64,000 nucleotides of DNA from Mastacembelus armatus (lineage: Eukaryota > Chordata > Actinopteri > Synbranchiformes > Mastacembelidae). Positions 10,910 to 25,174 of this stretch are shown in pieces. Location: positions 11,700,562-11,764,561 of the forward strand of contig NC_046654.1 of NCBI RefSeq assembly GCF_900324485.2, given 5' to 3'. Below the pieces are notes generated by a model. That model was not told the origin of the DNA and ran no database searches. It worked only from the letters and a program-made list of their open reading frames with translations. Position 1 is the first letter of the stretch. Every line of letters begins with the position of its first letter. A program made the position numbers and the translations under genes.

Positions 10910-12707
10910 TTAAGTCAGGAGAATTGCAGGTTCTTCAATGGCTTTAGTTGTGTGATTAAACCAGAGATGGTAGTTAACATAGTAGCCATCATTGTACATG
11001 TAGAGTTTCTGATCAGTGGGATTGTAGTCCAGGTTATAATACGTTTCCTGGAACCTCTCAAAGATAACACTGATGTAACTTTCTTGTTTGGTTTTGGTGT
11101 CATACTTATAAAAGATTTCTTCATTTTGGATATCAACTGTTCTGACTACATACAGTACACCACACACCATGAAAGCATTGCTCACTCCTGGTTTATAGAC
11201 ACTGGTCTGCCATTCCTCCTCTATTCCAAAGGAAGGCTCGTGTATTTTAGCAATAACCATCCGACCACTGGACTCCTCTGTAGCATAGGTCACCCACAGA
11301 CCAGTTTCATCAGCTGCAAAGTCAAAGTTCTGATTTGGGGAGTTAGTGTAGGAGAATCTTGTGCTAGCTTTAGGAATCACCCTGGACTCATATTTCATAG
11401 TGGTAAAATTTTGTTTGGCCAAACCAAATGGACTGTTGATCTGATAATACAGAGTGTTGTCTCGGATGATGAAATTGTTTCCTGTACCTCTCCAGCTGGT
11501 GTGTAAATTGTGATGCTCGAAGTGATTTCTCAAGATGAGATTCTTGTAGTTTGTGTAGAACCTAATGTCAATAATGGAGGCACTAGTGTAACCAGAGTAC
11601 CAGTACATAGACTCTCTGTGAGGAAGAGGCTTGGAATCCTTCCCCCAGCCTCCAAATTTGTAGCCAGCGTTCAGATGGGCATTCAGGTGGCTTACAATGG
11701 GCTTGCTGACTTTGATGATACCAGTGTGTGCACAAGAACCTGAAGAGAGAGAGAGGAAAGTTGTGTTACATTAGTTCAAAATCGCTTAGATCTAGACATG
11801 TGTATTAGTGTGAATGAGCTTACCAATGTTGGGTTTGAAGATCTCCTGATAGCGTCTCTCACACTCCTCTAGTTGCAGCTGCACCTTGATGTATTCTCTG
11901 CGGGTTGCCAAAACCACATTCTTATCATAGGTCTTTTCCAGCCTATTCAGGGTCTCCACCATGACCGTGACCTGACAGTGAACATGTGGTTTGTCAGTGG
12001 ATTACCAATGTGTCTGTTGTTATACAACTGAAATTGATAAAATAAAAGAGTTTAGGGCTTAACCTGCACGCGAAGAGACTCAAAGACAGTGGTGGAGCCA
12101 TTGATGGAGAGCTGCAGCTCTTTAATCAAAGCTTCCACTTGTTTAATCTCCACCTTTATGTCCTCTATTTCTGCATCGTTGTAGTCATCAGGATTTTCCT
12201 CCATTTTATCAATTGTCAATGTCAACTTTATAATCTTTTCTGCATATGTTGTCAGCTTGGTCTCATACTCCTCCAGCTGAAGTCAGAAAAAAAACCACAC
12301 ATTTATCTCTTTTTTTTTTTTTTTTTTTTTTTTGTCTGTCACAAATATATCATTATTTATTGCACATTGCAAGTACCTTGCCCATTTCCAGCTCCAGTGT
12401 GTATGAGATCTCTCCAGCTGTCTGCTCTATCAACACCAGGTCTCTTATAGGAAAAGTAGAGCTGGGCAAGAAAGCATCACAGGTACATCTGTCCCCGCTT
12501 CCACCTCCTGTCTCATTCCTCACACTCCCCTCACGCCACAGGCCTACACTCTTTGAAAGAATGGCAAGTGAACAGAGATCAGCTTACCTCTAATGTGGGT
12601 AGAGCCTCAAAGCACAAAGATGAATGAAAGGATGTAAGTCATGCCATACATACCCCCCAGGCCACTGTGGAGGTCAGCAGTGCTAAGAAATACAGAGTGC
12701 CAATCAT
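10910..12707 (-). CDS. Olfactomedin-4-like secreted glycoprotein, divergent copy C
   Basis: Five coding exons: 12654-12707, 12377-12550, 12064-12276, 11824-11971, 10910-11739; 1419 bp, 472 aa. Intron positions and phases equal those of A and B, and exon 3 is again 213 bp. The start [18 protein letters not shown] is a signal peptide. The N-terminal CTC pair ([13 protein letters not shown]), coiled coil and olfactomedin propeller ([47 protein letters not shown]) are kept. Differences: NCNHTG has become SCAHTG, losing that glycosylation site; exon 4 is two codons longer; and the last exon adds 12 codons, ending [11 protein letters not shown]. It is the oldest-looking paralogue. A possible 18-bp extra exon at 12588-12605 would add ALPTLE. 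Confidence 0.88.
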
Positions 12708-12756
12708 TCTGGTTCAGTCGGAGTGGTTGTGATGGAGATGGGTGAGTGTCTGGGGT

Positions 12757-12764
12757 TTATATAG
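12757..12764 (-). promoter_or_regulatory. TATA box of olfactomedin C
   Basis: The minus strand reads GCTATATAAACCCC about 50 bp before the start codon, a near-perfect TATA box. Copies A and B have weaker or no TATA sequence here, so promoter type has diverged among the three. Confidence 0.6.
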
Positions 12765-13133
12765 CCTGTTTCAGCATCCTCCAGGATGTGGCACCTGTCC
12801 TCGTTCACAGCATTATTGCCCAAAACATGTCAAGATGTAACACTCACTTGTAATGTTTACCTTTCAAACCAATTCTCAAATGTTTGTTTGAATGGATTCC
12901 CGTGTTTAACAGTGCGTCCCAATTCAAAGAATTTATTGTGGGTGGCTCTACCATCTGACAGGGTTCCCAAGTCTTATATTATATCACTCTGTTCTATTAT
13001 TTTGTTTCCCCCAGTTGGCCCATCTTATTTAGCAGGCAGGTGAATGAAATGTTGAGAGATGAGTGTTTTGATTATACTGTACACATTTGTCATTTTTAGG
13101 GACTGGAAACAAGAAAAATAAGTGAAATCTATC

Positions 13134-13139
13134 TTTATT
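13134..13139 (-). terminator. lrrc74a: Poly(A) signal of lrrc74a
   Basis: The plus strand reads TTTATT (AATAAA on the minus strand), about 86 bp past the lrrc74a stop codon. Confidence 0.55.
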
Positions 13140-13224
13140 CAGTGATTACACATGTAACACAGAAGCCAGTGATATCAAGCTATAAGAATAATAATTTTAA
13201 GGATGTCATTGTACTGTGTTAATG

Positions 13225-17345
<4,121 letters not shown>

Positions 17346-18008
17346 TGCAGTCTGCTCTTATATCCTATTAGAAACCATTTTCTAGAGAGAGATAGAATAC
17401 TCTCTTTCTTCAGTGAATCTAAAAGAGCTAGTACTGTGAAATGAAATAGGCCTGTACCCTGCAGGAGGTAATTCTACCCTTCAGGTAACGTGTCATGTGA
17501 CATGTGACAACAATATATGCTTCAGTGTGTTTATGATACAGTAGGAAAAGATAGTATAGGACAAGAAATCGGTTGGCGTAAACTCAGCGTTTCATAGGAT
17601 GCTATAAATTTGCATGTTTTTTTATGTTTTATCAAATATGTGTGTTTTTGTTTTTTGTTTTTTTAACAAAAGTTTTTTTAACAGATTAATTCAAACCATA
17701 ATTTAGGTGATATCCTACAGCATGGGTAGTATTCAGGGTCATCCTGATATAGTAGCCTATGTACCAAAACAAAACAAAAATAAAAAGCATCACATGGCTG
17801 TACTTGCAGTGTGTAAAAGAGCAATGCCACAGGTCCATTGCCCCTTTGTCTCTTGTTTGCCTCTGTATTCATTAGAATAAGAATTATTATTATTACTGTT
17901 GTTGTTGTTTATCCATAAACAATATATTTTACTTCCCATACTCTTGTTTTACTGTTTTTACTGCCAGGTTTTTCTTTACTGCTGTAACGTGAATTTCCCT
18001 GCCAGGAG

Positions 18009-18057
<49 letters not shown>

Positions 18058-18163
18058 ATCCATCCATCCATCCATCCATCCATGAGGAAACCGCAGTGAC
18101 GTTTCACCCGAGCCCGAACCCTCCAACTTCAGAATGCGCATGCGCTAATGTCAGCAGTGAAAC
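17346..18163. promoter_or_regulatory. Shared promoter region of lrrc74a and angel1, with an NRF1-type site
   Basis: The two genes start 818 bp apart and point away from each other. Next to the angel1 start lies TGCGCATGCGCT (18135-18146), an almost exact NRF1 palindrome typical of housekeeping promoters. The part towards lrrc74a (17350-17950) is AT-rich with no clear core elements, so the two genes may use separate starts within this gap. Confidence 0.55.
18011..18083. repeat. Compound (CA)n(CATC)n microsatellite
   Basis: About 45 bases of CA repeat pass into about seven CATC units. It sits 80 bp before the angel1 start codon, inside or next to its promoter, so length variation could affect expression. 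Confidence 0.95.
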
Positions 18164-21100
18164 ATGATTGGCAGTCTGTTGTTTTATGTTCTTTACCCAT
18201 TTTCTCGGTTCTGGACTATTCGACCCTCAGGTGAGTCTTACTGCATGTTTTCTAAAAGCGAGTGTGTTTAAACACGTGGAGTTTAAACACCCTCGGGGTT
18301 AAATGCAAACTGTCGTAACAAAAACACAGCTGTTAGGGGCTAGCTAACACTTTAATTAGCGGTTTGTTTAGACATTCATGGTGATATTAGCGTTAGTGCT
18401 TCAAACTTTAAACAAGATGAACGTGACACTGTGGTTGGTTTCCTAGTGTGAGCTAACAGGTTCTCCTCCCTGAAAACATTTCACTGTCGCTATTTTTAGC
18501 TTGGCCATATGTGTTAGCTTGAACCTGTATTTTTTTTTAGCGTTTGCCACCCCCTGTGACGTCAGCACGCCGCCACGTGGGGGGTGTTTTTGCTGTGTTA
18601 TGTTTAGATTAGTTTAAGTGCATTGATGTTTTCTAATACTAATTTTATCTTATAGAGGCCTCAAAGAAGGGCCTCCCTCCTGTAGTGGTTAATGGCACAG
18701 CAGCGTGGGATGGTGGTGCTGTCACAAGCAAGAGAATCACCCAGTGTCAGAAAACCTTGCTGGACCAGTGGCATACCCCAGGCAGCAGGACAAAAGGAGA
18801 AACGAAAGAAAGGATGAAAAAATCAGGCCCGGAAAAAGAAAACGACCACACAACGGCTGACATGGACAAGAAACAGCTGATGGCAGCTGCACATGAAGGG
18901 ACAAAAAATGAGGCTGCTCCAAAGATATGTGATGGGCAGCCTGCAGTCGAGGAGAAAGAAACAGCGATGACAAATGGACAGCAGCAAGACAGTGTGGACA
19001 CTCCAAAGCATGAAGATGGTGGAATGATTGTCCACCACGAGGTGCTGCATGAGAACAACAACACAGAGGATGGAAACATTTTTCCAACTGATGATATCAG
19101 CCCAGAACAAGCATGTAGGGCACAGACAACAGAGGACAGCAAACATCAAACTGTCTGTTGTGTACAGGAACAAAAACAGATACAAAACATGGAGGAGACA
19201 GTCACTGTGTGCTGGGATGAATATGCAGCCCCCACAGCTGATGAAATTCATGGGGGGGCAAGTGGTTCTAATCTGGTATTTACCTCTCTGCTTTCTAATA
19301 GTCAGACCACTAATGTCAGCAGTCAACACAACACACAAACTGGCTGGCAATTCCCTATAGGCCCTGGCCTGGCAGAAGAAGTGCATTGCCCAATGTGGAC
19401 GTTTCCTGCAGTGAGCTATTATCCTCCATTTGAATTCACATTGCCATTCAAGGGTGAGAGTCTGATAACCTTTTTCAGTATTGATTTGCTCAGGTGTAAT
19501 AATTCCACTATGGTGAAATTTGTCTAATCTTGTATAGCCTTATAGCCAACTACCATTTTGGACAAACTTGTTGGTATGTGTTTGTTTTTCTTCTAGTAAT
19601 GTGGAGAGTATGGCAGGAGATAGATGAGAGTGCCACTGAAGAAGAGCCTGCCTTCACACCCTTCCCATTCACAAAGGTGTCAATGGACTTCACTGTCATG
19701 TCCTACAACATCCTGGCTCAGGACCTACTGGAGGCAAACCAGGAGCTATATGCACACTGCCCCCTGGAGGTGCTGGACTGGAGCTACCGCTACTTCCTAC
19801 TCTTGGAGGAAATACAGAAATGGGCACCAGATGTGAGTCAAATGCACCATTGTTTCTGTAATTTAAACTGGCTGCATTTTATATTAAGTATTATGTGGCA
19901 GCTAATGAGCTGTTTATGTCCTGTGTGTAGATTTTGTGTCTCCAGGAAGTTCAGGAGAACCACTACCATGAACATCTATATCCAGTCCTTTCTCAAATGG
20001 GTAGGTAATTTGAGCTCACTGTAATGTCCTGCAACATCTTGGCTCAGGACCTACTGGAGGCCAGCAATGGAAGAATCGTGTTGAGCTATATTGTGACAAA
20101 GACATTACATATATTGTCTTTGTGTTGTTGCTCCAGGCTACACCTGTGTGTACAAGCGACGAACAGGAACCAAAACCGATGGCTGTGCTACTTGCTATCG
20201 TGGTGATTACTTCTCTGTGGTATCACTGTCCCAGCTGGAGTTCTTCAGGCCCGAGACGGAGCTGCTGGACCGGCACAATGTGGGGATTGTTTTGCTGCTT
20301 CAACCAGTAGCTACCCAGGGTGTCAAGGTCACAGCAAAAGGCCCACCCCTTTGTGTTGCCAACACCCATCTGCTCTTCAACCCCAGGAGGGGTGATGTGA
20401 AGCTGGCTCAGTTAGCCATAATGCTTGCAGAGATAGACAGCATGGTCCAGTCCTGCGCGACCAAAGGCGAACACTGTAATGTTATTTTGTGTGGTGACTT
20501 TAACTCTGTCCCACACATGCCTCTGTACCAGCTGATCACCACTGGCAAGCTTTACTACCATGGTCTACCAGCATGGATGGTGAGACTGACTATAATCAAT
20601 GTCTGGCATACTAGCTGGAAAATATCTAGCAGCTCCCATATCACTTTCTTTTGACCTGTTTGGAGTAGCTATATTAGACTTGTCATTTCAGGTTTTCTGC
20701 CATTATGCTTGCAGCAGTTACTTACCTCTGTAACCTTGTACTGTATGTATCACCATGACCAACAGATATCAGGTCAAGAAGACCTGTCATTCAAAAGCCA
20801 CTGTCACAGACTGTTTGCTCCCCTGTGGCCGAGCACTCTGGGAATCACCGACAACTGCCAGTATGCTGCTAGCGAGGACATGTGTCAGAGCCAGAATCAG
20901 GAATCAGGTCAGCATCGGAAGTCACAGCATGCTTGTTGCCCGCTGGTCATTTTTGTAATCTTTATCAAAGGAGTGAATTTAAATGTATTTCATTTCATCT
21001 GTGACTCCACTGTCCATATTGTATTTGTATTTTGTATATAGGTAAATGTCAGTACACCCATGCCTTTATGCTGCAGCTGCGCTATTGTCCAGCTGCATGT

Positions 21101-22037
21101 GTTCGGCCTCAGGGCCTGATGCTGATCCCAGGAGTGACTGACAACACACCAGGTACAGTCAAATAATACAGACAACATACTCTCATAGAAGTTTTATCAT
21201 TAAAAAAACTCATTCCATTACAGTATTGTCTCACATATCTGATTCTTCCTTTTTACTGTACACAGATCCCACAAGCAGAAATCAGCCTTATAATAAAAGG
21301 TCTGTTTCCCTGCACTTTTTATATGCTCATATTTGTCATTTGAAGAGCCAAGTGTTACTAGTACTGCTTCCTTTTTTGTATAGGTGTAAATTGTAGTATC
21401 AAATAACAAGTGACAGCAGCAAACCGAGACACAAAAATGTTAATGCTACTCTAATCAACGAATAGTAATCTTGTATTTATCTCAGTGCCATTTGCCTTGT
21501 CACCAGTCACATATACAGAAAATGTATAATGTAGAGGAACAGAAGATGTAGAATTAAGTGTGATATTTGTGGTAAATTTTCTCTCACAGGTTCAGTAACC
21601 CTATTAGTCATCCGTTAGACTTGGAGTCTGTCTATAAACACATCCCTCCAGTCTCTGGCGTTTCAGAAGTCACAACCTTGAACTCTGAAGTAGGAGCCAC
21701 TGTCGATTACATCTTCTACTCCCCAAGACGCATCTTGTCCTCTGCTCAAAAAGGTATGTTGACGTAGGGGAATGTTTGACATGTTGCAGCTCTGATGTAA
21801 ATTTTTTACTGTATATAATTTAGGTGGTGATGTTTTTTTTTTTTTTTGTTTTGTTTTTTTTCTTTTCTTTTTTTAGCCGATGGTGACTTTGTCAGTAAAG
21901 GTCTGAAGCTGACTGGGTCTGTCTCGCTTCTATCAGAGGATGTCTTATGGTCAATGAAGGGCCTTCCCAATCACATATTCCCCTCTGACCATCTCAGTCT
22001 TATAGCCAAATTTCAGCTGGACTGGAATGCTGCCTGA
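18164..22037 (+). CDS. angel1: Angel homologue 1, EEP (endonuclease/exonuclease/phosphatase) family protein
   Basis: Ten coding exons: 18164-18230, 18656-19453, 19597-19832, 19931-20000, 20137-20579, 20766-20907, 21042-21152, 21266-21299, 21590-21753, 21877-22037; 2226 bp, 741 aa. The start MIGSLLFYVLYPFSRFWTIR resembles human MIASCLCYLLLPATRLFRAL. Exon 2 encodes a poorly conserved acidic linker. The EEP domain (about 318-741) keeps the fold's metal and catalytic residues: Asn326 in MSYNILAQDL, Glu373 in ILCLQEVQE, Asp511 and Asn513 in CGDFNSVP, and Asp726-His727 in PSDHLSLIA. ANGEL proteins belong to the CCR4-related nucleases; ANGEL1 is known as an eIF4E partner and RNA 3'-end phosphatase. 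I see no clear YxxxxL-type eIF4E motif just before the domain. Intron 4 contains a copied piece of exon 3. Confidence 0.93.
18557..18579. promoter_or_regulatory. Intron 1 element of angel1: CRE plus E-box
   Basis: A perfect TGACGTCA (18557-18564) is followed 9 bp later by GCCACGTGG, an E-box with CACGTG core (18574-18579). Both lie in the GC-richer part of intron 1, within 420 bp of the first exon, where downstream promoter elements are common. Candidate binders are CREB/ATF and USF/TFE-type factors. Confidence 0.45.
20016..20060 (+). pseudogene. Intronic copy of part of angel1 exon 3
   Basis: Bases 20016-20060 repeat exon 3 bases 19691-19735 with 42 of 45 matches and a constant offset of 325 bp. 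The copied piece encodes the catalytic-loop peptide (NILAQDLLEA), with Tyr changed to Cys before it. It starts 15 bp after the exon 4 donor, has no acceptor of its own and is not in phase, so it is a dead fragment. Confidence 0.8.
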
Positions 22038-22622
22038 TAGGAAGGACTGGGTGAAATCCGTAACAGTGACATTAGAGGATGAGCATATTTCTGTTCAAAC
22101 AGTTTGGGTCTTGTTCTGTACACATTTGGTTTCTGTTTATGTCAGTATGAATACCATTATTTGTGGTTCACTCCTGGCAACAGTGGATCGTAGTTTTCTA
22201 ACTGAATAGAAGGTCATAGTTTTGTTCAAATGATCCAGGGAAAAAAATGGATGTCAGTATTTGATCTTTTCCCACATGGTTTTCATCAGATAAATGATTC
22301 AGAGATATGACAAATCTAATCTAATTAATGATGCTGCAATAGTTTGTTTAAAAACATTATGGCTGTTTTTTTTTTTTTTTTTTCTTTGATTTTTATGGGT
22401 GTGACAATGCGCTGAGCTGTTTGTTTTGTTGTTGACTGCTCTATCATCTTTTAGTTTATTTGAAATTTAATTTTGAAATTAGAATTAGACTTCTGAGTAT
22501 GAGGCATTTCTATATATATATATATATATATTTTTTTTTTTGCCAGATGGCAAAAATGACTTCATGTAAACTTGACTCCTTCGTAATCTTTGCAGAAAGC
22601 ACAAAGCATGTCTTCAGGGTTG

Positions 22623-22628
22623 AATAAA
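22623..22628 (+). terminator. angel1: Poly(A) signal of angel1
   Basis: AATAAA within GGGTTGAATAAAAATTGC, about 590 bp past the stop. The 3' UTR before it contains T-runs and a short TA repeat. Downstream to the vash1 3' end (22920-23950) I see no gene. Confidence 0.6.
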
Positions 22629-22701
22629 AATTGCTAGCTTTAGGATACAGCAAGTTTAATGCACCTCCCAGTATTTAAATCCTTCAGTTGCTGTCTGGCA
22701 T

Positions 22702-22915
<214 letters not shown>

Positions 22916-23952
22916 TGTGATCCAGTCCCTCCAATCACAATACATTCAGGCACTCAGCCTGTCAGAGTGAATATCTCAAAGCCTTGTGCCTAATTTGTGC
23001 ATGTGAGTATGTGCCTGGTTTGTGCAATGATGAGTAGTACCTTTATGTGTAAATAGTTATGTTTTCATGGATGATGGGGCTCATTCAGGGAGCTTTGTGT
23101 ATATCTTGGCAATAGTACATTTATAAAGGTGTTTCCTGTCTCTTCCTCTCTCATCCTTGTTAGTGTGCTCTGTAATTACATTAGCATAATAATACAGTGA
23201 CCTGTGAATTCTAATGTCTGATGTACAGAGGAACTGGATTATGTGTAGGTTTATTTTCCCAGTGGTAACAAATGCATGCAGGATAACGAAATAAGTCAGG
23301 AATTGCTATTTCAGAATAGGTCACGATTCTTTCTTTCTGCTAAGCGTTGTTAGCAGACTGCTCTGCTCTAGGGTGGACTTGGGGAACTATACAACTTCAG
23401 CACACATGCAGCCAGCATACTACAGTAATTATTTATATGGCTGCAGCATACGCTTGTCACAACCAAGCAATATGATGAATGAAATAATAATGGCACACAC
23501 TGTCAGTGGTATTTTAACTAAGTTGTCAGTCAACTTAGTTTTTCCATTTACTAGTCTTAGCATCTTGAAGCCATCTCAGTCTGACTGCTTTAATTCACCA
23601 AAGTTTATGTTTCCTTTTTATAGAGTTGTTGGCGTTGAGTTTCCTTTGTATAAACCTAACAGAGGTAGTGTTTGGAGGTCTGTTGAGTGTACCCGTCATC
23701 ACCTGTCTTGGTGCCAAATGCTGCCCTTTAAACACCCTCTGCTCAGTCTGAAGTACTTGTTCATAGAATTTTGGCATTATTCTCCGATATTCACGCGAAA
23801 AAAGGTGTACCAGCACCTACCCTGTAACCTTTTTAATAGTATTTTCGTACTGACTGTATCAAAAGAGTAATAATTGAAGAAATAACCATTATTTAAAAAA
23901 CAAAAACTATCATCACAAATCAATAGTTGTGTTGCCACAATCACCGTGACCC

Positions 23953-25174
23953 TTTATTGTTAACCAGTGAATCTACAGTATTTTTGTACAAAAAGATTGT
24001 ATTACAGAACAATGAAATTAAAACGGACATCATCTAATGTTCACATAAAAATATTGGCTGTGGCAACAAATTCAAAATGGTGTGTGGTAAATATTGTGTC
24101 CGCTGGTGAATCACCAACACTGAAGGAGGTATAAAACGACAGAATTTCCAATAAAAAATACAAAATGCAGGTATAAGTGTTGTAAACAAACTTCTTTACA
24201 AAGCTGCTTAAATGGAAGTCAGCTGCTTGAATACCACCTAAGGCAAGTGAAATATTGGATATAATATTTGCTACAAATGAAAGTTAGAAACCACATGTAT
24301 ATAAAGCAGTTTAACTGTACATATAAACCTACTTCAGATTACATCTAGAATCAATGCAGATGAAGTAGTAGTTTGCCATCAGTTAACTTGATAGTCTTGG
24401 GGGAAAAAAATGCATATTCGACAACCAGAATCGCTCAACAGATCCCTTATTTAGATTTACTATTCAATCCCATCTTTCATCGAAATCTTAGTGAGAGATA
24501 TATATATATGTGTGTATCACACAGTATATTTCATAGTAATTTGGAAGAGTAGAGTACACTCTTTAACAATAATGAATTGGGTATAAATAGGTTTTTTTTT
24601 TTTTTTCCTCTTTAAATTTCTATACAAGGCACAAGGGTAGTGGTTTGCAAACTAGTCACTACACAAGCGTTTGCTGCCCAGCAAACCTTAAGTGGATTTA
24701 AAATTACATTACATGTATTTGCACACTTACAGTACAGCGATACAGACTAAAGATAAGCTTTAGGATCTTTTGTTCAACATCATAACACTACAAAACCCTA
24801 TGATATGTCTGGTAGCACATTTACACTCAGTGGTAGTCTTGCCCAGCTTCAGCTTCATTATTCATGTTGTGTACACTTATTTAACAGTGATTACAGATTA
24901 CTGTACTTTTGACCTCTTCTCATAATTTGGGAGAATTGCCAGTACGAATTAATAAGCACAGTAACTGCTCCCAAAAAAACCACAAAAAAAAACCTTTATA
25001 ACAGACGGAGGGAAGCTGAATGAGGCATTTGTTTTGGGATGATAAATTGCTGGTGACCTATTCAACATTGGTGAACAGGCCGATGTGTACAAAAACATTA
25101 AGCCTTAGAGAAAAATTGTTGACTCGGTGAGTCATGCAGGACCTTAAATTTCACAAGCAAACCAAAATTCTCCT
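23953..25174 (-). other. vash1: 3' untranslated region of vash1
   Basis: The stretch from the vash1 stop codon to an AATAAA (plus strand TTTATT at 23953-23958) is AT-rich, without ORFs, and holds T-runs and ATTTA-like words. The length of about 1.2 kb is inferred from that signal; other signals could be used. Confidence 0.5.

Noticed and set aside
10952-11506. 184-codon plus-strand frame across the olfactomedin C domain
   Set aside because: It is the reverse-strand shadow of a well-conserved olfactomedin exon.
18737-19386. Long antisense frames opposite angel1 exon 2
   Set aside because: They mirror the real exon, which is open because of its composition; the sense frame joins both neighbours in phase.
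23373-23870. 165-codon open frame on the plus strand between angel1 and vash1
   Set aside because: No family resemblance, odd composition and no splice or promoter context; it lies in converging 3' ends and is probably chance.
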